Source of the DNA: Planctomycetaceae bacterium
Lineage (GTDB): Bacteria; Planctomycetota; Phycisphaerae; UBA1845; UTPLA1
Reading direction: 5' to 3'
NCBI GenBank assembly: GCA_006969385.1
Contig: CP030884.1
Coordinates: 248,001 to 312,000 of the forward strand
DNA: 64,000 bases
This document shows positions 26,573 to 36,118 of this stretch, one piece after another. Numbering within the stretch: the stretch's first letter is position 1; each line of letters opens with the position of its first letter. Below the pieces are notes generated by a model. The model worked only from the letters and a program-made list of their open reading frames with translations. It made no database searches and was not told the origin of the DNA. A program made the translations under genes and the position numbers.

Positions 26573-28372
26573 TTAGAATTGCCAAATCCGCGGCGCCAAC
26601 AAAATCGCCGTCACCGCCAACAACACATTCAACGGCAAGCCCACGCGCAAGAAGTCTTTAAACCGATACCCACCCGGTCCGAAGACCATCAGATTGGTTT
26701 GATAGCCCAGCGGCGTGGCAAAGCTGCCCGAGCCGGCGATCATGATGGCATAGATAAACGGCGTGAAGTTCACATCGAGGCGCTGCGCTGTCGCCAGCGC
26801 GATCGGAAACGTCAGCGCGACAGCGGCGTTGTTTGTAATCACCTCAGTCGTGAGCGACGTCGCGATATAAATCGCCGCCAACGCCAACCACGGGTTGTCG
26901 CCCGCCAGTTGTAAGATCGAATCTGCCAGCGACTTGGCCGCGCCTGACTGATCCAGCCCCGCGCCCAAGCCCAGCGCCGCGCCGATCACCACCAACACCG
27001 ACCAATCGACGTTTCGTCGTGCACCGGTCACCGAACAACAACGCAGTAAGATCATCGCCGCCGCCGCCAGCAGGCCCGCGTGCAACATGCTCAGCCAACC
27101 GGCCGCAGCCGCGATCACCATTGCCAGCAACACCGTCAAAGCGATGACCGCCCGCTCGTGCCGCCGCGGTGCCGAATCCTCCAAGGCCCGCACCAACAAG
27201 AAATCGCCCGAGTCGCCATGATGCCGCAGAAAGCTCGCCCCCGCTTCCAATAGCAACACGTCGCCCGGCTCGACTTCAATATCCCCGATGCGCCCCTGCA
27301 CCCGTTCGCCGCTGCGCGCGACGGCCAACACCGCCGCACCAAAGACCGTACGAAACTTGGATTCCTTAATCGACTTGCCGACGGCGCGGCAACGATTGGA
27401 AACGACCGCCTCATAAAGCGTTCGATTGTGTCGGTGCGAATCGAGCTTAAAGATTTGGTCGGTCGCCGGAATCAGCCCACGCTGCTTTTGCAAATCGCGA
27501 ATCGAATCGACGATGCCGGCGAAAACCAAGCGATCACCCGCACGCAGAACGCGATCGGGCCCGACCGCGGGGATGATGTCGCCCGCGCGCTCGATCTCCA
27601 CCAGATAACAGCCGGGCAAATCGCGCAGGCCCGCTTCGTACACCGTACGACCATCCAACGGGCTGGCGTCGGGCACCATCATCTCGGCGGTAAATTCGCG
27701 CGCATCGGCGAGCGTTTGTTGCGTTGACGTCCGATCGGGCAACAACACCGGCCCCAGCACCAGCAGGTACACACCACCGACTATCGCGCAGGGCACACCC
27801 AACCATGCGATTTCAAAAATCGGCAGCGGCTGCATCGTCGTGTGCCCCGCGACCAAGCCGCTAACGACCAGATTGGTGCTCGTGCCGATCAACGAACACA
27901 TGCCGCCTAATATCGCGGCATAACTCAACGGAATCAGCAGCTTCGACGCCGGAACATTCACCCGCCGCGACCAATCGCTAATGGCCGGGATCAACATCGC
28001 CACCACCGGCGTGTTATTCAAGATCGTGCTGCACACACCGACCGGCGCGATGATGCGCAGCATCGCCCGCCGCAAACCTTGAGGCCGCCCCAACAAGCCC
28101 GCCGCGATCCAATCGACCGCGCCGGTCGTTCGCAATCCTGCGACAACGATGAACAACACCGCGACAGTAGCCAAACCGGTATTCCCGAAGCCCGCCAGCG
28201 CTTGTTGTGTATCCAGGATACCAATCTTCCAACCGTCAGCCTCTGGAACCGGCACCAGCATCATCAGCGTGAGCGCCCCCATCATCACCGCGTCGGTCGC
28301 AAGGCGCGTCAGCGCCAGCAGACCGACCGTCAGCAGGATGATGGCAATCGCGATAAATGCTTCGATGGTCAT
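26573..28372 (-). CDS. SLC13-family anion permease with two RCK-C (TrkA-C) domains
   Basis: 599 residues with about ten or more transmembrane helices in two halves. Signature segments: FGNTGLATVAVLFIVVAGL, STILNNTPVVAMLIPAI and SYAAILGGMCSLIGTSTNLVVSG, with the mirrored second half (TEVITNNAAVALTFPIALA and GSFATPLGYQTNLMVFGPGGY). Between the halves, residues about 215-400 hold two TrkA-C-like domains (YLVEIERAGDIIPAVGPDRVLRAGDRLVFAG), typical of the divalent-anion/sodium symporter subgroup. The carried anion (sulfate, phosphate or dicarboxylate) cannot be decided. TACACT lies ten bases before the ATG and may be the -10 box. Confidence 0.92.
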   Translation of the reverse strand: MTIEAFIAIAIILLTVGLLALTRLATDAVMMGALTLMMLVPVPEADGWKIGILDTQQALAGFGNTGLATVAVLFIVVAGLRTTGAVDWIAAGLLGRPQGLRRAMLRIIAPVGVCSTILNNTPVVAMLIPAISDWSRRVNVPASKLLIPLSYAAILGGMCSLIGTSTNLVVSGLVAGHTTMQPLPIFEIAWLGVPCAIVGGVYLLVLGPVLLPDRTSTQQTLADAREFTAEMMVPDASPLDGRTVYEAGLRDLPGCYLVEIERAGDIIPAVGPDRVLRAGDRLVFAGIVDSIRDLQKQRGLIPATDQIFKLDSHRHNRTLYEAVVSNRCRAVGKSIKESKFRTVFGAAVLAVARSGERVQGRIGDIEVEPGDVLLLEAGASFLRHHGDSGDFLLVRALEDSAPRRHERAVIALTVLLAMVIAAAAGWLSMLHAGLLAAAAMILLRCCSVTGARRNVDWSVLVVIGAALGLGAGLDQSGAAKSLADSILQLAGDNPWLALAAIYIATSLTTEVITNNAAVALTFPIALATAQRLDVNFTPFIYAIMIAGSGSFATPLGYQTNLMVFGPGGYRFKDFLRVGLPLNVLLAVTAILLAPRIWQF

Positions 28373-28465
28373 GTTGAAGGGTAGTGTACGGTGGAAAGCG
28401 TTTTACACAGCACGGCTAGGTCACTGAAACTCCTTTGATATCGGTCGAATACGCATCGCGATTGA

Positions 28466-30661
28466 TCAGGCCCAGCCCGCCGCGCGCCCAATTTGATAGA
28501 TCGCCAGCGATGCCAGATAAGCCGTCACCGTCATGTACACGAATAGAAAGATCGGCCAGCGCCACGTACCCGTCTCTCTGCGCACGACGGCCAACGTGCT
28601 GATGCACTGGCAGGCAAACACGTAAAACACCATTAACGAGATACCCACCAACGGCGTTAGTAACGGTCGTCCATCGGGCCATTTGGCCGTCGCGAGTTGA
28701 TCGCGCAGCGCATCGGAGGTTTCATCGACCTCGCCCAGCGAAAATGTAATGCCCATGGTGCCGACGAAGACTTCGCGTGCTGCGAAGGACGACAGGATGC
28801 CCGTTCCCAAACGCCAATCAAAGCCCAGCGGCGCAATCGCCGGCTCGATGGCGTGCCCCATGCGACCAAGCAAACTGTAGTCTTGCTGTTGCGCGTTAAG
28901 AAAATTGGCCCGGGCGTCGGCGTCCGATGCTGGGATGGCTTCAAACGCGGCAGCCTGCGCCGGCGTCATGTCTTGTTGGTCGAATTGGGGAAAGTAACTC
29001 AGCGCCCATATCACGATACACGCGACGAAGATCGTGGTACCCGCTTCCGTCACGAACAGGCGGCTGCGTTCCCACATTGCGAGTAAACAGTTGCTGATTT
29101 TCGGTTTGCGATACGGCGGCAATTCCATCAAAAATGCGGGACGCGGCCCCCGTAGCAGCGTCTTCTTAAATAACAATCCGAACACCAATGCGGCAATTGT
29201 ACCCAGCGCGTACATGCCGAACAGAATGCCCGCCTTCAACAGCGCGTTACTGCCGAATACCGCACCGATCACGATGATGTACACGGGCAAGCGCGCCGAG
29301 CAACTCATTAAGGGCGCGATCAGAATCGTGGTCAATCGGTCGCGCGGGTTTTCAATGGTGCGTGTGGCCATGATGCCGGGAATCGCGCAGGCAAAACTCG
29401 ACAGCAACGGAATAAAGCTGCGCCCGTGCAACCCCACGCGCCCCATCAGGCGATCCATCATAAATGCCGCCCGCGCCATATAGCCCGAGTCTTCTAAAAT
29501 AGACAAAAACAAAAATAAGATGCAGATTTGCGGCAGGAAGATGAGCACCGAGCCGACGCCGTTGATGATGCCGTCGACGACCAGCGATTGCAGCGTGCCT
29601 TCCGGCATCAGCCCCGTCACCCACCCCGCCAGCGCCCCCTGCGCCGATTCGATTAAGCCCATCAGCGGGTCGGCCAAGGCGAAGATCGAATAAAACACCG
29701 CCGCCAACACCAGCGATAACACGCCCAAACCCCACAGTCGATGCGTCAACACGCTATCGACCCGGTCCGTCACCGTACGCCGCGGCTTTTCCTTGGTCAG
29801 GCTACGCACCAGCCCTTGCGCTTGTTGCGAAATCCACGCGTAGCGCGCTTCGATGATCACGCTGGCGGGCTCTTCGAATGCATCAAACACGCGCTGAGCC
29901 GCCGCCTTCACCGCCGCGCCCACCTTGCTCGGCAACGGTGCCAGAAAATCTTCGCACGCCACCCGCGCCGTCGGCGCGCCGGTCAAATAATCCGTCAGCC
30001 AAACCAGCGCCGCGCCATCGGCCGCGTCTTTATCGACGATGCCGGTTTCTTCAAACGCGCGACTCACCGTTTGGATTTCCGCTTCGATCTTCTCGGGCAA
30101 CGGCCAAGGTCGCTTGGCATTGCCCGCCTGATCGGCACCGTCAAACGCAATGAGCGCCGCCCGCAACGCTTCGATGCCGTCACCGTTGCGCGCGTTGGTT
30201 GCCACCACCGGCACGCCCAAGCGCTCGGAGAGCGCATCGATATCGACTTCTCTTTCGCGGCGCATGGCCACATCGACCATGTTTAATGCGACCAGCACCG
30301 GCAGGCCGAGTTCGAGTATTTGCGTGGCAAGGTAAAGATTGCGCTCGAGGCTCGCCGCATCTAATACCACGAGCACCGCGTCCGGCTTTTCGGCGTCGGG
30401 CTGCAAACCGAGGATCACGCTGCGCGCGATAACCTCATCCGGCGAAACGGCTGAAAGACTGTAGATACCCGGCAAGTCGGTGATTTGAATGTCGCTGCCG
30501 GCGATGCGACCGGTACGTTGTTCGACCGTCACGCCTTGGTAATTGCCGACGCTCGCGTTCAGTCGGGTGAGATGATTGAAAATGGTGGATTTGCCGGAAT
30601 TGGGATTTCCGACCAAGGCAATCGTGCGCGTGGATGTGGCAGCAACTGCCTCAGGGCTCAC
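28466..30661 (-). CDS. feoB: Ferrous iron transport protein B
   Basis: 731 residues from a GTG placed two bases after the feoA stop. The N-terminal G domain shows GNPNSGKS (residues 18-25), DLPG (62-65) and NMVD (127-130), with the switch region VGNYQGVTVE. After a helical linker come the FeoB core segments, including GSVLIFLPQICILFLFLSILEDSGYMARAAF and SCSARLPVYIIVIGAVF, with the conserved Cys in SCSARLP, and the second gate region. It imports Fe(II) across the inner membrane. Overlapped operon with feoA under a Fur-like box. FeoC is absent. Confidence 0.97.
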   Translation of the reverse strand: MSPEAVAATSTRTIALVGNPNSGKSTIFNHLTRLNASVGNYQGVTVEQRTGRIAGSDIQITDLPGIYSLSAVSPDEVIARSVILGLQPDAEKPDAVLVVLDAASLERNLYLATQILELGLPVLVALNMVDVAMRREREVDIDALSERLGVPVVATNARNGDGIEALRAALIAFDGADQAGNAKRPWPLPEKIEAEIQTVSRAFEETGIVDKDAADGAALVWLTDYLTGAPTARVACEDFLAPLPSKVGAAVKAAAQRVFDAFEEPASVIIEARYAWISQQAQGLVRSLTKEKPRRTVTDRVDSVLTHRLWGLGVLSLVLAAVFYSIFALADPLMGLIESAQGALAGWVTGLMPEGTLQSLVVDGIINGVGSVLIFLPQICILFLFLSILEDSGYMARAAFMMDRLMGRVGLHGRSFIPLLSSFACAIPGIMATRTIENPRDRLTTILIAPLMSCSARLPVYIIVIGAVFGSNALLKAGILFGMYALGTIAALVFGLLFKKTLLRGPRPAFLMELPPYRKPKISNCLLAMWERSRLFVTEAGTTIFVACIVIWALSYFPQFDQQDMTPAQAAAFEAIPASDADARANFLNAQQQDYSLLGRMGHAIEPAIAPLGFDWRLGTGILSSFAAREVFVGTMGITFSLGEVDETSDALRDQLATAKWPDGRPLLTPLVGISLMVFYVFACQCISTLAVVRRETGTWRWPIFLFVYMTVTAYLASLAIYQIGRAAGWA

Positions 30662-30663
30662 AC

Positions 30664-30894
30664 TCAGCGCCCCTCGACGAGAATGTGCTCCGCCTCGGTA
30701 CGCCGCATGCTCAACCGGTAACCGCGCAGTTCCAACTCAATCGGCCCGCCGAATGGGGCCGTGCGAATCAATTGGACCGCAGTGCCGACTGTCAGGCCCA
30801 TTTCTAGCAAGCGATGTCGAATACCGGCCGCGCCGCCGACGTTGGTGACGGTGCCCGACTGGCCCGGTAGCAGTGCTGATAGTGACGTTTTCAT
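30664..30894 (-). CDS. feoA: Ferrous iron transport protein A
   Basis: 76 residues with the SH3-like FeoA fold: SLSALLPGQSGTVTNVGG, RHRLLEMGLTVGTAVQLIRTAPFGGPIELELRGYRLSMRRTEAEHILV. A small cytoplasmic helper of FeoB. AAGGTG precedes the ATG. Stop codon two bases before the feoB start, so translation is coupled. Confidence 0.95.
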   Translation of the reverse strand: MKTSLSALLPGQSGTVTNVGGAAGIRHRLLEMGLTVGTAVQLIRTAPFGGPIELELRGYRLSMRRTEAEHILVEGR

Positions 30895-30939
30895 CCAAAT
30901 TCACCTTGACCAAAGTGATGGATTCTAGTGCTGACTAAC

Positions 30940-30954
30940 TGAGACTGAGTCTCA
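30940..30954. promoter_or_regulatory. Fur-like box upstream of feoAB
   Basis: TGAGACT-G-AGTCTCA, a perfect 7-1-7 palindrome, 46 bases before the feoA start. Fur boxes follow the shape TGA-AAT-x-ATT-TCA. Position and symmetry fit; base identity is partial (TGAGACT in place of TGATAAT). Confidence 0.6.
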
Positions 30955-31037
30955 ACTAATGTGGTTTTAGAAGATCAGCCGTCGGCTGTCAATCGGAAAT
31001 GTAACATTTAGGCGGGTTTAGCGTGTGAAAAGGTGGC

Positions 31038-31409
31038 CTACGAACCGGTGTTGCTTTCGGACGGCTGAGGTGCCGGCGGCGGTGGCGACGAAGCCGCCGT
31101 GTGAGCGGCATTGGCCGCCGCATCTTCGCTGGCCAGTCGCTCTTTCATGATGCGGCCGACCTTGAACTTCACGGTGCGCTTCTCGGGAACGTAGACTTCT
31201 TCTAAGGTTTTGGGATTCTGGGCTTTACGCGGCGCGCGGACCTTGCTCTCGAACACGCCAAAGTCCCGAAACTCGAGGCGGTTACCCTCGCCCAGCTCGT
31301 TGATGATCTCGTCCAGAAAACTCTGCACGATACGTTTGACCACCACCCGCTTGTTGCCGGTGCGATCGGCGATGCGATCGATGAGCTCTTTTTTCGTGAC
31401 CGTACTCAT
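31038..31409 (-). CDS. HU/IHF-family DNA-binding protein with Pro-rich tail
   Basis: 123 residues. The first 92 follow HU/IHF: MSTVTKKELIDRIADRTG, VVKRIVQSFLDEIINELGEGNRLEFRDFGVFESKVRAPRKAQNPKT, and the helix VKFKVGRIMKERL. Usual length is about 90-100; here a Ala/Ser/Pro-rich tail of about 30 residues (SSPPPPAPQPSES) is added. HU bends DNA and supports the nucleoid, replication and recombination. IHF beta versus HU cannot be told apart with certainty. Start context shows GGGTGATCCC before the ATG. Confidence 0.92.
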   Translation of the reverse strand: MSTVTKKELIDRIADRTGNKRVVVKRIVQSFLDEIINELGEGNRLEFRDFGVFESKVRAPRKAQNPKTLEEVYVPEKRTVKFKVGRIMKERLASEDAAANAAHTAASSPPPPAPQPSESNTGS

Positions 31410-31824
31410 GGGATCACCCGGGTGCTCTGACCCTAACCTCGACGTGCCCTGGAAACTTGCTCGCCGACCCCCGGTCTAACAAAATCCGGGTTGTGACAAG
31501 TTGCCTTCCACCCGGGTAAAATCGTCGTAAGTGATACTATCACAACTACTTCGCGGTTCGCAAGCCCAAATCAGTCGCAAATTTGGTGGGATTTTGATTC
31601 GCAAGTGCTTTAATGACTGGAAGATATGGCGTTTTTTGCCCAAAAACGGCCATGATGCGTCGGAAACGCCAATTCCGCGCAAAATTTTATTGAGTAAAGA
31701 CTTATCGAGAAAAGCGTTGCCGCGGCCCGCCCCCCCGCTGCCGCCAGCCCGCAGTCGCGCAAAAACCCGCTCGATCACGGTCGCCACGGCAAAATATGAG
31801 CCGCGCGGGACGGGAAAAAACAGG

Positions 31825-32616
31825 ATGCCGACGTCAACGCCCGCCGCAATCCCCACGCCTTTCATTCTCTTCACGCTGGTGCTCGCCATCGTGCCGGGCT
31901 GCCAAAATCGAGAACAAGCTGTACAACGAGAGCTGACCGTCTTCACGGCAGCCAGCACCGTCGACGTGGTCGAGGTGATCGGTCGGGATTTCACGGCGCA
32001 GACGGGAATCGTCGTGCGCGTGGCGGGTGGGCCGAGTGGTGTGCTAGCCCATCAGATATCGAGCGGCGCCCGCTGCGACGTGTTCGTTTCGGCCCATCCG
32101 CGATACACCGAGCGGCTTCAACAGGAGAAGTCTAACTCCGGGACGCTTATCAGCTTGGCGAGCAATGAGTTGGTATGGGTAACGGCCGCCGACCGGGCGA
32201 CCGATACCTCGCTCGAGAATCGACTCGGCATTGCCGGTCGCATTGCGGTTGCCAATCCCGATCACGCTCCTGCCGGTCGGTACGCACGTGACGCCTTACA
32301 GGCCGTTAATTATTGGGAACCGTTAAAGGACCGCATCGTGTACGGCAACGATGCTCGGCTGACGGCACAGTATGTCGCCGATGGGTTGGTGGATTTGGGC
32401 GTGATCTACCGTAGCGACGCGACGGCGTTTGGCGATCGCATTGTAATTCTGGAAGCGCTCGCGATGCCGAGCGATCAAACCATTCGGTATCAAGGGTTGG
32501 CGTTTGGCTGTGACGGCAATGACGCGATAGCGGAAGACTTCTTGGCGTATCTTGCTTCATCATCATCAGCGGAACAATGGCGGCGGGCAGGGTTTCGACC
32601 GTTGGCGGCGCATTAG
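31825..32616 (+). CDS. modA: Molybdate ABC transporter substrate-binding protein
   Basis: 263 residues from the ATG at 31825, selected because it begins a lipoprotein signal (FILFTLVLAIVPGC, lipobox VPGC); the open frame extends far upstream without a site. The ModA pattern is seen in ELTVFTAASTVDVVEVIGRDF, VAGGPSGVLAHQISSGARCDVFVSA, IAVANPDHAPAGRYARDALQA and LVDLGVIYRSDA. It captures molybdate or tungstate outside the inner membrane for the ModB channel. The permease gene follows 120 bases on; the ATPase (modC) is not adjacent. Confidence 0.9.
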   Translation: MPTSTPAAIPTPFILFTLVLAIVPGCQNREQAVQRELTVFTAASTVDVVEVIGRDFTAQTGIVVRVAGGPSGVLAHQISSGARCDVFVSAHPRYTERLQQEKSNSGTLISLASNELVWVTAADRATDTSLENRLGIAGRIAVANPDHAPAGRYARDALQAVNYWEPLKDRIVYGNDARLTAQYVADGLVDLGVIYRSDATAFGDRIVILEALAMPSDQTIRYQGLAFGCDGNDAIAEDFLAYLASSSSAEQWRRAGFRPLAAH

Positions 32617-32723
32617 TTTCGGCTCCGGTTCAAGCCGACACATGCGCGACCATTCAATTCGACTTTTCGAGTCGAATCTAAATACAAGATACGGCAACTA
32701 AGTCGCCCCTAACCGCTTCACGT

Positions 32724-32729
32724 TAGAAT
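32724..32729 (+). promoter_or_regulatory. -10-like hexamer TAGAAT of modB
   Basis: Ends seven bases before the modB ATG at 32737; no ribosome site lies between. Suggests modB has its own leaderless promoter, separate from modA. Confidence 0.4.
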
Positions 32730-32736
32730 TGCCACC

Positions 32737-33408
32737 ATGGGATTCGACGATTGGTCCGCCGTTCGGCTGTCGCTGCTGGTTTCCGGTAGTGCGTTGTTGC
32801 TTTATGCCTTGCCGTCTTACTGGCTGGGCGTTTGGTTGGCGGGCACGACCGGTCGCGTGGCGAAGCTGGTCAACATTCTTGTCATGGCACCGTTGGTACT
32901 GCCGCCGGTGGTCACCGGCTTTTTGTTGTTGCGCCTGTTGGTCGCCTTCAATTTACCGCTTTACTTTTCATGGATCGGCGCGGCCCTTGCGTCCGGCTTG
33001 GTCGCGATGCCGCTCTGGATTCGATCGATTCGCATCGCCGTCGAAGCGATCGACCCACGGCTATACGTCGTCGCCCGTTCGCTCGGTGCCACTCGCTGGC
33101 GCCAACACCGTACGATCACGATGCCGTTGCTACGTCGCGGACTGATCGGCGGCGGCGTGCTGTTCTTCGGTCGAACACTGGGCGAGTTCGGGGCGGTGAT
33201 GGTCGTCGCCGGCAACACGCCGGGAAAAACGCAAACGATTCCGTTGGCAATCTTCAGTAAGCTCAACGCCATCGAACCGAGCAGCATTTGGCCGCTGGTT
33301 GGTGCGTCGCTGATCCTATCCGTGGTGTTGATCTGGCTAAGCGAACGACTTTTGCGCGGTCCGAAACGCAAGAAGAGCCAAGCATCTCATTACGTAGCGA
33401 CCGAGTGA
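32737..33408 (+). CDS. modB: Molybdate ABC transporter permease
   Basis: 223 residues with five or so transmembrane helices. The permease signature is plain: ILVMAPLVLPPVVTGFLLLRLL, DPRLYVVARSLGATRWRQHRTITMPLLRRGLIGG (the EAA loop that docks the ATPase) and FGRTLGEFGAVMVVAGNTPGKTQTIPLAIFS. The 'TLGEFGAVMVVAGN' motif is characteristic of ModB. The next gene on the other strand is a JAMM protein, so no ModC ATPase is present here. It may share an ATPase encoded elsewhere. Confidence 0.95.
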   Translation: MGFDDWSAVRLSLLVSGSALLLYALPSYWLGVWLAGTTGRVAKLVNILVMAPLVLPPVVTGFLLLRLLVAFNLPLYFSWIGAALASGLVAMPLWIRSIRIAVEAIDPRLYVVARSLGATRWRQHRTITMPLLRRGLIGGGVLFFGRTLGEFGAVMVVAGNTPGKTQTIPLAIFSKLNAIEPSSIWPLVGASLILSVVLIWLSERLLRGPKRKKSQASHYVATE

Positions 33409-33419
33409 ATAGCGCACCG

Positions 33420-33869
33420 TCATCGACTTGAAATCGGCTCCACCAACTCGCCCAGTGCATCGAACCGGCCCGCAGACCGAAAAGCGCCGTCGCAATACGC
33501 AAAAACCTGCGCCGCATCGGCCCGCCCGGCAGACACGCCGACAATGAGCCGCTTCACCTCCGGCAGAATGACCCTACCCCGCCACCGCGCCAGCCGCTCG
33601 TCGGTCGCCGACCAGTCCGGCGGCGCATCGACATGCGAATGGTAGATCGCGACCCGATCCGCCCCATACCGATCCACGCATTCATATAGCCGCACCGTCT
33701 CCGCAACCGAAAATTCATAAGCCCCTCCCGTCGGCACTTCCTCCGGCGTCGGGATCCAGACATTTCGGCACGGATGGCACGCGAAGCCGTCGAGATAGCC
33801 GCAACATTCGAGCGGAGCCGCCGCCTCGGCGTGTCGATACACCTGTTGCACCAAATGGGTGGGAATCAT
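33420..33869 (-). CDS. JAMM/MPN metalloprotease-like protein
   Basis: 149 residues. The zinc site is complete: Glu21 (PLECCGYL), His77 and His79 in IYHSHVD, then Ser87 and Asp90 (WSATD), giving E...HxHx7SxxD. Family members cleave ubiquitin-like conjugates or small thiol and sulfur-carrier modifications (Mec/RadC relatives); in bacteria they often work with ThiS/MoaD-like proteins. Ends 11 bases from the modB stop, convergent. The neighbouring molybdenum genes raise a link to MoaD-type sulfur carriers, but this is inference. Confidence 0.88.
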   Translation of the reverse strand: MIPTHLVQQVYRHAEAAAPLECCGYLDGFACHPCRNVWIPTPEEVPTGGAYEFSVAETVRLYECVDRYGADRVAIYHSHVDAPPDWSATDERLARWRGRVILPEVKRLIVGVSAGRADAAQVFAYCDGAFRSAGRFDALGELVEPISSR

Positions 33870-34034
33870 GGGCCTCAGGTCCTCAAAAACGCCGATTCGT
33901 CGCCCCGCGCGCGGGAATTATCGGTGTCCGTCTGTTGCGTATCACCGTTCGCGGGGTATTCTTAAGGGCTTTCCACATAAAAGCTTCCCGGCAGCGGGCC
34001 GATGCCCCGCCGACACGCTCAGGAGTATGTTCCC

Positions 34035-36092
34035 ATGATGCAGTGGCTGCGTCGCAATACCAAGCAAATTATGGTCGTCGTCGTGCTGTTGGCGATGTTT
34101 TCATTCGTCGGGGCGCAAGGCTTGTACGCTCTGCTCGCGCCCAATCCGCTTAACGATGTCGCATTCAAGGCGTTCGGGCGGGAATACACCCGCGGCGATC
34201 TGCAAGAAGCCCAAATCGCGGGCACCATCCTCGATAATATGGGGTTCGGCTGGAAGCCGACCAACAACCGCGACTTCTCGCCACAACATTGGTTTCTTCT
34301 AATCGAAGAAGCGCGCCGCGCCGGGTTGCAGCCCTCCTCGGCGACCATCGAAGAAATGATGTCGCTCGCGGATGAAAGCTGGGCCGAGGCCGGCGGTCGC
34401 GCCGCGTGGCGCAAGCGCGTGGACGTGCCGCTGTCTCAAGTCCGTGCCGCAATCGGCTTGAAAGTCATCGAATCGCAAAACGCCTCGCGCATATTGGTGT
34501 CGGCGGCCCCGTCCGAGCCCGAAGTCCGCAAGTATGTGCGCGATACCCAGGACAAAATCACGATCAAGACGGCCGTCTTTGACGCAGCCAATTGGGTGAA
34601 CGAAGACGAGACCTTCTCAGAAGAGCAAATGCAGGCGCACTTCGATAAGTATCGCGATGTTTACCCCGACGAAAGCGAAGACGGCTTCGGCTACAAGTTT
34701 CCGCGTCGCGTGACAATTCAATACGTTCTTGCCGACCCGATGACCATCGCCGACGGCATCGAGATCAGCCAGGACGCCGCGATTGACTATTGGAAGCGCA
34801 ATAAGAGCAAATACACCAAGCGCGTTCCCGTCGATTCGATGGGCCCGGTCGATAGCGAACAGCCGCCGGAAATGAAGCAGGTCACGATGAAGTTCTCCGA
34901 AGCGCGCGATCAGGTGCAACGCGAACTCAAGCAGCAACAGGCCCTGGGCCTGGCACGCCGCGCGTTGGACGAACTCTCCGCCAAGATGGGTCGTGCATGG
35001 TTGCAGCAGCCCGTCGATGAAGAGACCGGCTTCCGCACCATGCCTGCTGGTGGCGACGCGATCGATGCGATGGAACAGGCCAAGGCCGAGATCGAGGCAA
35101 AGCACGGCATCGCCCTGCGCTACGGCACGCTCGAGTTGGTCTCTGCCGAACAGATCGCCAACAACCCATCGCTGGGCCAAGCGCGCTTGCCGGGTGAAGG
35201 CGACGTGCCAATGACCATCGCCGATTTAGCGTTCCGCGTGCCGGGCTTCTTCAAACCCGAAGCCAAGGACGAGACCTCGGCGCGCTTGCAATTGTTCCAA
35301 ACGCCGAACTCGACACTCGTCGTGCGCACGCCCGATCCGAAGGGTGGTTTCGAAATCGTCGACGGTCGCATCGCTCAGAAAATGATCGACGGTCGCTTTG
35401 TGACGTTCCGCGTGATCGACGCGCGCGAAGAAAGCGCCCCCGATTCGCTCGACGAAGTGCGCGAAGATGTGCTCGCCGACCTTCGGTTGCAAAGCGCTTA
35501 CGAGCGTATGAACGACGAGGCACGCGAGTTTACTGCCGTGGCGCAAAAGATCGGCGCCGATCGCGCTCTCGCGATGTTTGACGAACTTCGCACCGAACGC
35601 GGTATCTTCAAGTTGGACACGCCCAAGGCGTTTGCCCGCCGCACGCCGCAGCAGCTCACTGCCGAACAACTCGAAGCCGGTGAATCGCCGTTGCTACCGG
35701 CAAGCGTGAACAATGTAGGCCGGTCGGAGAAGTTCATCGACGAGTGCTTTGCGATGACGGCCGAAGGCTGGACGCCCGAGCCGGTTAATGTCGACAGCGA
35801 ACGGGTGGCCCAGGCCGCCGCTGAAAGCGCGGATATCGATCCGAAGGTTCGACTGATCGACCTGCCCAAAGAAAAGATACGCGTCGTGGTCGATTTGCAG
35901 AACTATCAGCCCGTCGATGTGGTTGCCTACGAAACGCAACACCGTCAAAACGCGTTCAATACGCTGCGCAGCCAACGCATGGCCGTCTTACGCAACCAAT
36001 GGTTTGACCCGCAGAACATCACGGCCCGCTGCAATTTCGTGGACCTGCAACCGACCGCCGACGACGAAGCGACGGAGGAGGCGGCGAGTTAG
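34035..36092 (+). CDS. PpiD/SurA-like membrane-anchored chaperone/foldase
   Basis: About 685 residues from the ATG at 34035, which has AGGAG ten bases upstream (an upstream in-frame ATG at 34002 lacks it). Starts MMQWLRRNTKQIMVVVVLLAMFSFVGAQGLY, a single signal anchor of PpiD type, then a SurA_N-like helical region (AFGREYTRGDLQEAQIAG ... EEARRAGLQPSSATIEEMM). Later: ILVSAAPSEPEVRKYV, DYWKRNKSKY and long coiled segments (EARDQVQRELKQQQALG). The clear parvulin active site is not visible, so it may be a chaperone without isomerase activity. Most likely acts on folding of exported proteins. Ends 27 bases from the convergent pepA. Confidence 0.75.
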   Translation: MMQWLRRNTKQIMVVVVLLAMFSFVGAQGLYALLAPNPLNDVAFKAFGREYTRGDLQEAQIAGTILDNMGFGWKPTNNRDFSPQHWFLLIEEARRAGLQPSSATIEEMMSLADESWAEAGGRAAWRKRVDVPLSQVRAAIGLKVIESQNASRILVSAAPSEPEVRKYVRDTQDKITIKTAVFDAANWVNEDETFSEEQMQAHFDKYRDVYPDESEDGFGYKFPRRVTIQYVLADPMTIADGIEISQDAAIDYWKRNKSKYTKRVPVDSMGPVDSEQPPEMKQVTMKFSEARDQVQRELKQQQALGLARRALDELSAKMGRAWLQQPVDEETGFRTMPAGGDAIDAMEQAKAEIEAKHGIALRYGTLELVSAEQIANNPSLGQARLPGEGDVPMTIADLAFRVPGFFKPEAKDETSARLQLFQTPNSTLVVRTPDPKGGFEIVDGRIAQKMIDGRFVTFRVIDAREESAPDSLDEVREDVLADLRLQSAYERMNDEAREFTAVAQKIGADRALAMFDELRTERGIFKLDTPKAFARRTPQQLTAEQLEAGESPLLPASVNNVGRSEKFIDECFAMTAEGWTPEPVNVDSERVAQAAAESADIDPKVRLIDLPKEKIRVVVDLQNYQPVDVVAYETQHRQNAFNTLRSQRMAVLRNQWFDPQNITARCNFVDLQPTADDEATEEAAS

Positions 36093-36118
36093 TACGCCCA
36101 CTTTATTCACCCTCGCCA

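Noticed and set aside
31531..31824. Upstream extension of the modA reading frame
   Set aside because: It would add about 98 residues before the lipoprotein signal and has no ribosome site.
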